A stretch of 64,000 bases of DNA from JACCZX01 sp963710675 (GCA_963710675.1 CAVQBE010000019.1:62001-126000); one strand, 5' to 3'; shown: positions 53,781 to 63,748, counted from the stretch's first letter. Notes: generated from the letters alone by a model not told the origin. Numbers and translations: made by a program.

Positions 53781-55241
53781 ATGGCTGCCCCGACCGCTGA
53801 ACCGAAAAAGGGCATCACCGAGGAGCAGCAGCAGGAGCTCGACGAGGTCTTCGAGCGCGCGCGCAAGGCGCTGCCGATCATCGAGACCTACGACCAGGCG
53901 CGCGTCGACCGGCTGTGCCAGGCGGTCGCCTGGGCGGTCGCCAACAAGCAGACGTTCACGCGGCTGGTCGACATGGGCATCGCGGAAAGCGGACTGGGCG
54001 ACGCGGTCAGCCGCATGGGCAAGCGGATGAAGATCCGCGGCGTGCTGCGCGACGCGCTGCGCCAGAAGAGCGTCGGCATCATCGAGGAGATGCCCGAAAA
54101 GGGCATCGTCAAATACGGCAAGCCGGCGGGAATCGTCGCCTGCATCGTGCCGACGACCAATCCGGACCTGACGCCGGCCGGCAACGCGATCTACGCATCA
54201 AGGCGCGCGACGTGGTTGTCTTCTCGCCGCATCCGCGCTCGAAGAAGACCTCGTTCGAGACGGTGCGGCTGATGCGCGAGGCGCTCGGAAGCGCGAAGGT
54301 GCGCCGGCCGACATCCTGCAGTGCCTGACCAAGGTCAACATCCCGATGTCGCAGGCGCTGATGGCGCGTGCCGACCTGATCGTCGCCACCGGCGGCCAGC
54401 CGATGGTGCGCGCCGCGTACAGCTCGGGCACACCGGCCTATGGCGTGGGCGCCGGCAACTCGACGATGATCATCGACGAGACGGCCAACATCGAGGAAGC
54501 GGCGCGCAACACGCGGCTGTCCAAGACCTCGGACTTCGGCTCGGGCTGCTCCGCCGACGGCAATCTCGATCATCGAGGCGTCGATCTTCGACAAGCTGCT
54601 TGACGCAGCTGCAGAAGGAAGGCGGCTATCTCGCGCAACGACCAGGAGAAGGCGGCGCTGCGCAAGGTGATGTGGGATGACGAAGGCGCATCGCACGCCG
54701 GACACGGTAGCGATCGCCCCGCAGCAGCTCGCCAAGACCGCCGGATTCGCGATTCCCGCCGACCGCAAGTTCATCATCGTGCATGGGCGACGGCATCGGC
54801 AAGGAGCACCCGTACTCCAGCGAGAAGCTGACGACGCTGCTGGCGGTCTACAAGTACCAGGGCTTCGACCAGGCGCTGGAGATGATGCGCGGCATCTACG
54901 AGGTCGGCGGCAAGGGCCACTCCTGCGGCATCTATTCGTTCGACCAGGACCACATCCACCGGCTGGCGCTGGCGGCGCCGGTGTCGCGGATCATGGTGCG
55001 CCAGCCGCAGTCGAAAGCCAACGCCGGCGCGTTCAACAACGGCATGCCGATGACGTCGAGCCTCGGCTGCGGCACCTGGGGCGGCAACATCGTCTCGGAG
55101 AACGTGCACTTGAAGCACTACATGAACACGACCTGGGTGTCGGTGCCGATCAAGGAGGACAAGCCGTCGGACGAGGAGCTGTTCGGTCCGTTCTACGACG
55201 CTGCGCTGGAGGAGGCGGAAGTCGAGACGATCGTCACCTGA
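53781..55241 (+). CDS. CoA-acylating aldehyde dehydrogenase (sulfoacetaldehyde dehydrogenase/SauS-like), about four frameshifts
   Basis: An NAD(P)-dependent dehydrogenase of the EutE/AdhE/SauS type that interconverts an aldehyde and its acyl-CoA. Readable pieces in order are MAAPTAEPKKGITEEQQQEL, AWAVANKQTFTRLVDMGIAE, GIVACIVPTTNPDLTPAGNA, DILQCLTKVNIPMSQALMAR, YGVGAGNSTMIIDETANIEE and SKTSDFGSGCSADGN (expected nucleophilic Cys). The last long piece ends KHYMNTTWVSVPIKEDKPSD and DAALEEAEVETIVT. Total length is about 486 residues, close to SauS. Frames change near 54200, 54300, 54560, 54600 and 54785. The stop overlaps the next gene's ATG (TGATG). The exact aldehyde is unknown; the sulfoacetaldehyde label is by resemblance only. 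Confidence 0.82.
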
Positions 55242-56108
55242 TGCAGCGACTCGCGATGACCACCGCCAAGTCCGCCGAAGAGAAACTCGCCGACGCGTCC
55301 GCCTGGTGGGACACGGCGATCATCGACATCCACCCGGGCAAGATCGCGATCCGCGGCTATCCGATCGAGGAGCTGATCGGCCGCGTGCGTTTTCCGGACA
55401 TGATCTGGCTGATGCTGCGCGGCGAACTGCCGACGCGCGGCCAGTCCGAACTGCTCGAGGCCGCGCTCGTGCCAGGTGTCGATCACGGCCCGCACGCGCC
55501 GTCGATCGCGATCTCGCGCATGGCGGTGACCTGCGGCCTGCCGGTCAACGGCGCGATGGCCTCGGCGATCAACGTGCTCGACGACGTTCATGGCGGTGCC
55601 GGGCAGCAGTGCATGGAGCTGCTACCGCGCGATCGATGTGCAGGCGGGCCCGACGGCGATCTCGAGGCCGGCCGCGACGGACGATCATCGAGCGGCGGCG
55701 CGAAGGCCGGCGACAAGATCGTTCCGGGCTTCGGCCATCGCTTCCATCCGATCGATCCGCGCATGCGCGCCGCTGTTCGCGCTGGTCGCCAAGGCCGAAG
55801 CGGCGGGCGAGGTGACCGGCCGCTGGGCGGCGATCGGCCATGCGGTCGAAGCGGCGCTCAAAACGATCAAGGGCCGACACATCCCGATGAACATCGACGG
55901 CATCACCGCGGTGATCTTCTGCGAGCTCGGCTTCGAACCGGAGCTTGGCCGCGGGCTGTTCGCCCTGTCGCGCTCGGTCGGAATCCTGGCGCACGCGTGG
56001 GAACAGAAGCAGCGCGGCCGCCGCATCATGGGGCCGATGCCGAGGGAAATTCCATTTCGCTACAGCGGACCGCGCGCAGCGCTCGCTGCCGACGACGGCG
56101 TCGACTGA
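55241..56108 (+). CDS. Citryl-CoA lyase / citrate-synthase-family protein, two frameshifts
   Basis: A citrate-synthase-fold enzyme of about 285 residues, shorter than true citrate synthase (about 430) and matching stand-alone citryl-CoA-lyase-type proteins. It begins MQRLAMTTAKSAEEKLADAS then AWWDTAIIDIHPGKIAIRGY and IEELIGRVRFPDMIWLMLRG. The His segment GVDHGPHAPSIAISRMAVTC and NVLDDVHGGAGQQCMEL follow. After shifts near 55620, 55680 and 55770 come ALKTIKGRHIPMNIDGITAV and EPELGRGLFALSRSVGILAH. GHRFHPIDPRM near 55740 supplies another conserved His. It could cleave or form a C-C bond between an acyl-CoA and an oxo acid. Coupled to the aldehyde dehydrogenase gene. Confidence 0.8.
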
Positions 56109-56152
56109 TCGACCCCGCCGCGCGTCACCGCGACAACAAGGAGGCAATAGCA

Positions 56153-57925
56153 ATGGAAGACACGATCGCTGAACAGCTGGTCCGAAGTACCTCGAGGCGC
56201 GCGGCGTCGAGCACATTTTCGGCCTGTGCGGCCACACCAACATCGCTGTGCTGGCGGCGCTGTCGAAGAGCAAGAAGATCAAGTTCATCAACACGCGGCA
56301 CGAGCAGATCGCGGCCCACGCCGCCGATGGTTACGCGCGCGCGACCAAGCAAGACATCGGTGCTTCTGTCGCACCTGCGCCCGGGGCTCACCAACGCCGC
56401 CACCGGCGTGGCCAACGCCGCGCTCGACTCGATCCCGATGGTCGTGATCGCCGGCGATGTGCCGATCGCACTATTACGGCAAGCATCCGCACCAGGAGGT
56501 GAACCTGCACGCGGACGCTTCGCAGTTCGAGATCTACCGGCCGTTCGTCAAGCGCGCCTGGCGCGTGGATTCGGCGCACCTGTTCCCCGAGATCATCGAG
56601 AAGGCGTTCGTGCTGGCAGAAAGCGGCCGTCCCGGCCCGGTGCTGGTCGACGTGCCGATGGACATCTTCTCGAAGGAAATCGAACCGCGGCTGTTCGACC
56701 GCGTGCTGGCCAACACACGAGCGCTGCACAAGCCGTCGCTCGACGACGCAGACCGCCGAGAGGATCGTCAAGCGCGCTGCTGGTCGCGAAGAAGCCGCTG
56801 CTGTACGTCGGCGGCGGCATCCTGCTCGCCGACGCGGCCACCGAGATGCGCGAGTTCGCCGAGCACCTGCAGCTTCCGGTCGCGCACACGCTGATGGGCA
56901 AGGGCGCGCTGCCCGACGATCACCCGCTGATCCTCGGCATGACCGGCTTCTGGGGCACCAAGTACATCAACGACAAGTGCCGCAGCGCCGACTGGATCCT
57001 CGGCGCTGGGCACGCGCTTCTCGGAGGCCGACTGCAGCTCGTGGGAGGCCGAGTACACGTTCAGCTTCCCGCCGACACAGCTGATCCAGATCGACATCGA
57101 CCCGCAGGAGACTCGGTCGCAACTATCCGGTGGCGATCGGCGCGGTCGCCGACCTGAAGCCGGCGCTGGCGGTGCTGACCCGCGTTGCGCGCAAGCTCGT
57201 CGCCTGAGGGCGTCAAGCGGCCGGAGCTGCTGGCCGAGATGGCCGCCAACCGCAAGGACTTCGTCGCCGGCAATCAGGCAGGCGATGAAGAGCGACGCTT
57301 GGCCGATGCGGCCCGAGCGCATCCTCGCCGACCTGCGCGAGGCGCTTCCGCGAGATGCGATCCTCTGCACCGACGTCGGCTGGAACAAGAACGGCGTCGG
57401 CCAGCAGTTCCCGATCTACAGCCGGGCAGCATCTTCACCCCTGGCGGTTTCGCGACGATGGGCTTCGGCTCGCCCGCAGCGCTGGGCGCCAAGATCGCGC
57501 TGCCCGACCGCGTCGTCATCGCGCTGATCGGCGACGGCGGCTTCGGCCAGAACCCGGCGGCGCTCGCCACCGCTTTCGAGAACGACATCGCCGTCGTATG
57601 GGTGATCATGAACAACTATGCCTTCGGCACCATCGCCGGCCTGGAGGCGGCTCATTTCGGCACCACCTTCGGCACCGTGTTCGAGAAGGACGGCAAACCG
57701 TACTCGCCCGATTACGCAGCGATCGCGCGCGCCTACGGGGTTGATGGCGTGAAGATCGCATCGGCCGCCGAATTCAAGCCTGCGCTGCAGCTCGCGATCA
57801 AGATGAACAAGCCGGTCGTGCTCGATGTGTACATGAAGAACGAACCGGTGCCCACTGCCGGGCACTGGAACATCATGGACATCTATTCGCCGGGCAAGCG
57901 CGTGCATCACGTCAGCACCGACTGA
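56153..57925 (+). CDS. Thiamine-pyrophosphate-dependent enzyme (acetolactate-synthase-like), about six frameshifts
   Basis: A three-domain TPP enzyme of about 585 residues. The start is MEDTIAEQLV, then KYLEARGVEHIFGLCGHTNI in the next frame. FINTRHEQIAAHAADGYARA carries the catalytic Glu of the Pyr domain. VLLSHLRPGLTNAATGVANA, YGKHPHQEVNLHADASQFEI and KAFVLAESGRPGPVLVDVPM complete it. The middle domain contains LLYVGGGILLADAATEMREF. The PP domain has GFATMGFGSPAALGAKIALP and IGDGGFGQNPAALATAFEND with VVWVIMNNYAFG, the GDG-NN cofactor motif. Related enzymes include acetolactate synthase, sulfoacetaldehyde acetyltransferase, and the ring-opening IolD and cyclohexanedione hydrolases. Substrate undetermined. 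The last 500 bases are in one frame. Confidence 0.85.
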
Positions 57926-57935
57926 CGGGACGGAC

Positions 57936-58826
57936 ATGGCGAAGCAGGAGTTTTCGCTCGCCCACCTGACGGTGCTGGGCTGCGCCCCGCCGGAGATGAT
58001 CTACATCGCGGCGCGCGCCGGCTACGATTACGTGAGCATCCGCACCATCCACCTGGACCTGCCGGGCGAGCCCAACTATGCGCTGACCGACAACCCGCAG
58101 ATGCTGAAGCAGACCAAGCAGGCGCTCGCGTCGACGGGCCTGCGCGTACACGACATCGAACTTGCGCGCGTGTACGAGGGAGTGCACCCGACAAGGTACC
58201 TGCCGGCGATGGAAGTCGCCGCTGAGCTCGGCGCCAAGGCTGTCCTGTCGAGTATCTGGGGCGGCGAACGCGACTTCTACATCGAGAAGTTCGGCGAAAT
58301 CTGCGACCTCGCGAAACCGTTCGGGCTGACCGTAGACCTCGAGTACGTCCCGATCGCAGCCGTGGCCAGCCTGGCGCAGGCTGTCGATGTGCTGCGCGCG
58401 GTCAACCGGAGCAACGCGGGCCTGATGGTCGATATGCACCACTTCCACCGCGCCCGCGATGACGCGGCCGATCTCGACGCAGTGCCGCGCGAGTGGTTCC
58501 ACTTCGCTCAGCTGTGCGACGCGCCGGCCGAGATCCCAAGCGAACGCGCCGAGATGATCCGCATCATGCGCGAGGCCCGCATGTATGTCGGCGAGGGTGG
58601 CATCGACGTCGCCAGCATCCTCGCGCACATCCCGCGCTGCGTATATTCGATCGAACTGCCCAACAAGGAGCGGCACGAGGAGATCGGCTACGCGGAGCAC
58701 GCAACCCGCTGCCTCGAGACGCTGAAGGCGTACCTCGCCGAGCATTCCGGGGACAGGAGCGTGCGCGACAAGCGCCGTTCCGGACGTGCAACTTCTGCCA
58801 ACCGTCGCACCGTCGCTCCGCACTGA
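57936..58826 (+). CDS. Sugar-phosphate isomerase/epimerase-family TIM-barrel protein
   Basis: A 296-residue xylose-isomerase-like (AP-endonuclease 2 family) TIM barrel with a metal site. Likely ligands are Glu75 (HDIELARVYEG), Glu136 (VDLEYVPIAA), Asp166 with His168/169 (LMVDMHHFHRARDD), Gln192 (FHFAQLCDAP) and Glu240 (VYSIELPNKERHEE). The superfamily includes epimerases, inosose dehydratase (IolE) and 3-dehydroshikimate dehydratase (AsbF/QuiC type), any of which would fit the neighbours. It is the only gene of this cluster that is wholly in frame. The ATG is ten bases after the TPP-enzyme stop with GGACGG as the Shine-Dalgarno. The last 30 residues (RSVRDKRRSGRATSANRR) look like a disordered tail. 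Confidence 0.88.
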   Translation: MAKQEFSLAHLTVLGCAPPEMIYIAARAGYDYVSIRTIHLDLPGEPNYALTDNPQMLKQTKQALASTGLRVHDIELARVYEGVHPTRYLPAMEVAAELGAKAVLSSIWGGERDFYIEKFGEICDLAKPFGLTVDLEYVPIAAVASLAQAVDVLRAVNRSNAGLMVDMHHFHRARDDAADLDAVPREWFHFAQLCDAPAEIPSERAEMIRIMREARMYVGEGGIDVASILAHIPRCVYSIELPNKERHEEIGYAEHATRCLETLKAYLAEHSGDRSVRDKRRSGRATSANRRTVAPH

Positions 58827-58884
58827 ACGAAACGACGTCCGACTGCGACACGCAAGGCGTGCCGGCACCGCTTAGGATTCGGGG

Positions 58885-59725
58885 ATGTCTGACCGCTACG
58901 CTGTCATCGGTAATCCGATCTCGCATTCGAAGTCGCCGCTTATCCACTCGAGATTCGCGCGCGCGACCGATCAGGACATTGAATACACGGCGATCGAAGG
59001 GCCGCTCGACGGCTTCGCCGCGGCGGTGCACGCGTTCCGCCGCGCCGGCGGCCGCGGCATGAACGTGACCGCGCCTTTCAAACTCCAGGCCTATGAACTC
59101 GCAACCGACAAGCTCGAGCGCGCCCGACTGGCCGAAGCGACCAACGCGCTGAAGTTCGAAGGCGATCGCATCTACGCCGACAAACTTCGACGGCATCGGC
59201 TTCGTCAACGACGTGCAGCGCAACCTCGGGGCCGTTCCTGCCTTGAGCCAGAGGCAAACGCGTGCTGTTCGCTCGGTGCCGGCGGTGCCGCGCACGGCGT
59301 GCTGCGCCGAACCGGTCGAGGAACGGCCGGCGACAGATCGTGATCGCCAACCGCGCGTCGACGGCGCTCGATGCACGTCAACGAGGATGGACGCGTGGCC
59401 GCCTGCAGCTATGAGCGAACTTGCGGGCGAACGGCTTAGCCGACACGCGACAACGCTCGTGATCGACGCCACGATCGGCCAGCATGCGCGGAGAAATTCC
59501 GCCGGTGCCGGCCGAGGACTTACGTTAAAGCCACCCTCGCGTACGAAATGGTGTACGGCAAAGGGCTAACGCCGTTTCTGCGCCTGGCGCGCGATCGGTG
59601 CGCCGCGGCTCGCCGACGGCGTCGGCATGTTGGTCGAGCAGGCGGCCGAGGCGTTCTTCTGGTGGCGCGGCGTGCGGCCCGACACGCGCGCGATGATCGC
59701 TCTACTGACCGTCCCGCTTGTGTGA
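58885..59725 (+). CDS. aroE: Shikimate dehydrogenase, several frameshifts
   Basis: NADP-dependent reduction of 3-dehydroshikimate to shikimate, or the reverse in catabolism. The N-terminal substrate domain is clear: MSDRYAVIGNPISHSKSPLI then HSRFARATDQDIEYTAIEGP, GGRGMNVTAPFKLQAYELAT and KLERARLAEATNALKFEGDR; the Lys in PFK is catalytic. In the next frame FDGIGFVNDVQRNL replaces the usual NTDGxG. The Rossmann part is scattered (SLGAGGAAHGVLR, then shifts near 59185, 59235, 59310 and others) and the C-terminus reads LAYEMVYGKGLTPFL and LADGVGMLVEQAAEAFFWWR then GVRPDTRAMIALL before the stop. The end is classical for biosynthetic AroE. Length about 280 residues. No independent aroE copy is in the window. 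Confidence 0.82.
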
Positions 59726-59726
59726 G

Positions 59727-59828
59727 ATGGAGCGGACCCGCATCGCCGGCGCCGGCTCTATCGGACTGACTCATATCGACGTGCTGCAAGCGAGCCCAAC
59801 GTGCGCGACTAACTTCGCGGAGCGATAG
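59727..59828 (+). pseudogene. N-terminal remnant of a Gfo/Idh/MocA oxidoreductase
   Basis: An ATG two bases after the aroE stop opens 33 codons: MERTRIAGAGSIGLTHIDVL then QASPTCATNFAER, stopping at 59828. GAGSIGxxHIDVLQASP is the beta-alpha-beta nucleotide-binding beginning of Gfo/Idh/MocA dehydrogenases (inositol dehydrogenase family), which normally run to about 340-390 residues. Nothing after residue 25 fits, and the next gene starts four bases later, so only the first secondary-structure elements remain. Confidence 0.6.
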
Positions 59829-59832
59829 CCAG

Positions 59833-60663
59833 ATGATTCGCGGAACGACTGCGCTGATCGCCCACATCGGCTGGCCGACGGACTCGTTCAAGGCGCCGAT
59901 GATCTACAACCCGTACTTCGAGCAGGCCGGCATCGATGCGGTGGTGGTGCCGATGGGATGCCGGCCGGAGAACTACCCAGCGTTCCTGCGCGCCGTGTTT
60001 ACGGTTGAGAACATCCGCGGCGCGCTGATCACGATGCCACACAAGGTAACGACGACGAGTCTCGTCGATGAACTTCCCAACGGCCAGGATTGCCGGCGCG
60101 TGCAACGCCATCTTGCGCCGGCCTGATGGAAGCCTGCTGGGCGATATGTTCGATGGTGCCGGTTTCGTGCGCGGAATCGCGCGCAAGGGCTTCGATCTCG
60201 CGGGCACGCGCGCGCTGGTCGTGGGCTGCGGTGGTGTCGGGTCGGCTATTGCTGCGTCTCTCGCCGCAGCGGGAATCGTTGCCATCAGCCTGTTCGATGC
60301 CCACGCCATATCGCGGAAGAGCTGGGGTCCCGCCTGCGCAGCCATTACCCAGCGCTTCCGGTCACCACCGGCTCGAACGACCCCGCCAGCTTCGACCTCG
60401 TGGTCAATGCGACGCCCCTGGGCATGAACGAGGGCGACCCGATGCCGATAGACGTGTCGCGGATCGAGGCGTCGACGTTCGTCGGGGAAGTAGTAATGAA
60501 GGAGGAGATGACGGCATTCCTGCGGGCGGCGCAGGCCCGCGGCTGCCGCTTCCAGGTGGGAGCCGACATGCTGTTCGAGCAGATACCCGCCTACCTGGAG
60601 TTTTTCGGCTTCCCGAGCACCACGCCGGAAGTCCTGCGTTCGGTCGCCAAGCTGAGCTATTGA
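59833..60663 (+). CDS. Second shikimate-dehydrogenase-like protein, two frameshifts
   Basis: A distinct member of the shikimate/quinate dehydrogenase family, not a duplicate of the aroE product. It begins MIRGTTALIAHIGWPTDSFK then APMIYNPYFEQAGIDAVVVP. ENIRGALITMPHKVTTTSLV carries the catalytic Lys in PHK. In the next frame come KIAGACNAILRRPDGSLLGD and MFDGAGFVRGIARKGFDLAG, with the Rossmann motif TRALVVGCGGVGSAIAASLA. After another shift near 60320 come SFDLVVNATPLGMNEGDPMP, the VGADMLFEQIPAYLEFFGFP C-terminal helix and VLRSVAKLSY. Total length is about 276 residues. The unusual TGWP/IGWP start and the missing K in NxTxP(F/H)K context place it in the SDH-like subgroup of unknown substrate. 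It is the last gene of the plus-strand set; about 275 bases separate it from the convergent aroD, with nothing recognisable between. Confidence 0.8.
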
Positions 60664-60938
60664 TCGCGCAAACCATCATTAACATGCTCATCACCGGCCA
60701 TATTGGCTACCTGATCGCGATCCCGGTAGTTACTCCTGGCCGGTATTTCCAAGACAGGAATCCCCGGTCTCTTCGGTGACAAGGCAGTGCCTCTGCTTGC
60801 ACCGGTCATCTCACCGCTTACTTCGTATTACGCGCGCGGCGCAATGCAGCACTCGCATCTTCGCTCTATTGGGCAGCGGGAGTCTGATCGCGCTCTTCAG
60901 CTGGCGGCGCGCTCCGACGGCACTCGAGGTTGCCGACG

Positions 60939-61781
60939 TCACAAGGGCAGCGGTTCGTGTGCGCGCGCCCTCGCGGAGACCCGGCCAGCTTGCGGGTTCT
61001 GCAGCTTTAGCGAGCGCCCCGCGCGCGACGCAAGACGGCGAACACCGCGTGCCAGGTCGGCGATCGGGATCTGGCCGGGAGCGCTGCTGCCTTCACCCAC
61101 CGCAAAACTGAGCGACGAGCCGAATTCTCCACCTATCATCCTGGTCACCGACCCGAACGGTCCCATGGCCATGCTGATGAGCGGGATGCGGCTCTTCGCA
61201 TCCGCCTGCGCCGTTGCCGCCAGGAGCGTCAACACATCGGCGCAATCACGCGGCATCACCGCAACCTTCGCCACGTCCCCACCCAGGCGCTCCGCTTCGA
61301 GGAAGCGCTGCACCAGGAAGTCGAGTCCCGGCGTGTACCCGAAGTTGTGGTAGAGAGGAGTACCCGCGCGCCGTGCTTTTGCGCGCTCTCACGGACGCGC
61401 CGCACCTGCGCGGCATCGTTGCTCATCTCGAAGTCGAGGAAGTCTATAAGGCCGCTTGCGCCTACGGCGTCGTAGAGGTGTACGACCTCGTCGTGTCGAT
61501 CGCGATCGGCTCGCCGGCCTCGGCGATCGAACGTCGGGTAAAGATGATCGGCGCATTGCCGACGGCATCGCGCAGCGCGCGTGCAACGCCTAGCACGGCC
61601 GCCGTGTCGGCGATGCCGTCGAAATAGTCGACACGCCATTCGACGAATCGGGCTTTTTCGCGACCACGCTCGCGGCTTCCGCCAGGACGCGCTCGGCGGT
61701 GCGCCCCACCAGGGGCGTGCAAATGAGCGGCGTGCCGCTGCCTAGCGTCTTGTCGCGGATTTCGATTGACTTGCCCGGCAT
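60939..61781 (-). CDS. aroD: Type I 3-dehydroquinate dehydratase, several frameshifts
   Basis: Class I (Schiff-base) dehydroquinase interconverts 3-dehydroquinate and 3-dehydroshikimate. Pieces in order from the ATG at 61781 are MPGKSIEIRDKTLGSGTPLI, CTPLVGRTAERVLAEAAS, FVEWRVDYFDGIADTAAVLG, RDAVGNAPIIFTRRSIAEAG, HLYDAVGASGLIDFLDFEMS, GDVAKVAVMPRDCADVLTLL (Schiff-base Lys in AKVAVMP) and PLISMAMGPFGSVTRMIGGE then FGSSLSFAVGEGSSAPGQI. EWRVDYF and MGxxGxxSR-like ends are diagnostic for AroD. Frames change near 61660, 61500, 61340 and 61300. About 265 residues to the family end; the frame continues to 60939. It follows dctM on the same strand. Type I dehydroquinase inside a catabolic cluster usually serves quinate/shikimate use. 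Confidence 0.85.
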
Positions 61782-61853
61782 CACCGACCTGTCCCCTCGA
61801 CCCTATTTCATGGTCGATCGCAGCGGTCCTGCGTCCTGCGCTTTTCGACCCTA

Positions 61854-63153
61854 TCAGCCTGTGTAGCCGAGCATCCGCGGCAGCCAGAGCACCAAGCCCG
61901 GCACGAACACGATCAGCGCGAGCGCGCCGATCATCACGTACAGGAAGGGCATCACCTCGCGCACCATGTCGCGCAGCGGAACGTCGGCGATCTTGGTCAT
62001 CATGAAGAGCAGCAGCCCGTAGGGCGGCGTCACCAGCCCGATCATGATATTGACGACGCACATCACGCCGAAATGCACCATGTCGATGCCGAGCGCCTGC
62101 GCGGTGGGCAGCAGCACCGGCAGGATCACGAGGATGATCGTCGTGCCCTCGAGAAAGCAGCCCAGGACCAGCAGCAGGATGTTGACGAAGAGCAGGAACA
62201 GGAGCGGCGAGAGTTCGTGCCCTTCAGAAACCCGCTCAGGGTCTTCGGAATGTTCTCCGCCGTGATGACGTAGTTGAAGACCAGCGCGCCGGCGATCAGC
62301 ATGCCGATCGACACCGTGACCCGCGCGCTGGACACCAGCGAACGGTAGATGTCCTTCAGTCCCTACGCTGCGGTAGAGCAGGGCCGAGATCAGCAGCGCA
62401 TAGGCAGCGGCGACCGCGGCGGCCTCCGTGGGCGTCGTGATGCCGCTCCACATGCACCCGAGCAGGATCACCGGCATCAGCAGCGCCGGCAGCGCCTCCC
62501 AGGTGACGCGAGGCAGCTCGCGCAGCGGGACGCGCTTCTCGACCGGGAAATTGCGGCGCCTGGCCACCACCGCGATCAGGCCGCTCTGGACGGCGCCGAG
62601 CAGCAGGCCGGGAACCACGCCGCCGAGAAACAGGTAGCCGACCGAGGTGTCCGAGATCAGCGCATAGAGCACCAGCGGGATCGAGGGCGGGATGATCGGC
62701 CCGATGACCGACGACACGCAGGTCAGCGCGGCGGCGAAGGCCGGCGGGTACTTGCCGTCGCGGTCATCATCGACTGCATGATCTTGCCCGAGGCCGCGGC
62801 ATCGGCGAGCGCGGAGCCCGACATGCTGGCGAAGATGATGCTCTGCAGGACGTTGACCTGGGCGAGCCCGCCGCGGAAGCGCCCGACGATCGCGTTGCAG
62901 AAATGCAGCAGCCTGTCCATGATGCTGCCGGTGTTCATGAACTCGGCGGCGAGGATGAACAGCGGGATCGCGAGCAGCAGCTGGCTTGCCATCATGCCGT
63001 TCAGCAACTGCTCGGCCGCGGTCCCCATGTCGAGGCCCGACAGGAACAGCCAGAGAATGGAGCCGCCGATCATCGCGTAGCCGACGGGCAGCCCGATCAG
63101 GCTCAACGCGACGATCGCGAAGAGCGCAAGGAAAAGGGGCTGGTCAAGTTCAT
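61854..63153 (-). CDS. dctM: TRAP transporter large permease DctM, frameshifted
   Basis: The 12-helix subunit of a tripartite ATP-independent periplasmic transporter, using an ion gradient to import an organic acid. The ATG at 63153 overlaps the dctQ stop (ATGA). The first residues MNLTSP continue as LFLALFAIVALSLIGLPVGY if one C is restored to the CCCC run at 63136-63139. Then MASQLLLAIPLFILAAEFMN, GRFRGGLAQVNVLQSIIFAS and MSGSALADAAASGKIM follow, then after a shift near 62755 SSVIGPIIPPSIPLVLYALI, WSGITTPTEAAAVAAAYALL, NIMIGLVTPPYGLLLFMMTK and the end LGYTG. A further shift pair spans 62215-62360. All signature elements of DctM are present; total about 430 residues. Confidence 0.87.
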
Positions 63154-63666
63154 AGTCCGGAGCTCGCCTTGGTGATGTCGGCCTCTTCCGGCACCTCGCC
63201 GCGAGCAGGCTCACGATCGCCCACAGATAGCGGACGATGATGGCCACCGCGAAGACGACGTAGATCGAATACAGGATGTCGAGGCGGATCTTGAGATAGG
63301 AGCTGCTCTCGACCTTCATGAAGGCGACGTAATTCACGGTGGCCGGCAGCGCCATGGCGAACAGGACGACTGCCGCGACCGCCACGATGAGACCAACACG
63401 CGCCGTCCCCGCGGCCCCAACCTGCCCGAAATGAGGTCGAATCGGACTTCCTCGTTCTCCTTCAGCCAGAACGCGGAGCCCAGCAGCACCATGTACAGCC
63501 AGGTGATGACCGACAGCTCCGACGTCCAGCCGATCGGGAAATTGAGGAAGTACCGGAAGACGATCTGGATGATGAACGCGACGAACATCACGCCGAGCAG
63601 GCCGGCGACGACGTTTTCCGCGCGTCGCCTCATCCAGTCGACCGCCGTGGCAATGGTCATAGGCAT
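63150..63666 (-). CDS. dctQ: TRAP transporter small permease DctQ, frameshifted
   Basis: The 4-helix subunit of the same TRAP transporter. It begins MPMTIATAVDWMRRRAENVV then AGLLGVMFVAFIIQIVFRYF. WTSELSVITWLYMVLLGSAF continues to WLKENEEVRFDLISGRLGPR; ELSVxTWxWxVLLGSAF is a DctQ signature. A shift near 63395 leads to LIVAVAAVVLFAMALPATVN and IRLDILYSIYVVFAVAIIVR. The C-terminus in a further frame is EVPEEADITKASSGL, with its stop overlapping the dctM ATG. About 172 residues. Its ATG lies 82 bases downstream of the dctP stop. Membrane helices are near residues 16-36, 51-70, 90-112 and 130-150. Confidence 0.85.
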
Positions 63667-63748
63667 GGCGTTCTCCGGTCCTTCGCGGGACCTGTTGGTC
63701 ACGGGCCGCATCGGGCGCGGCGCCGCCGCAGCGGCCCGCGCGCTGCGA

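Noticed and set aside
54677..57157. An 826-residue open frame on the plus strand
   Set aside because: It stitches together pieces of three different genes (aldehyde dehydrogenase, citrate-synthase-like and TPP enzyme) across frameshifts; its middle is low-complexity Arg/Pro-rich nonsense.
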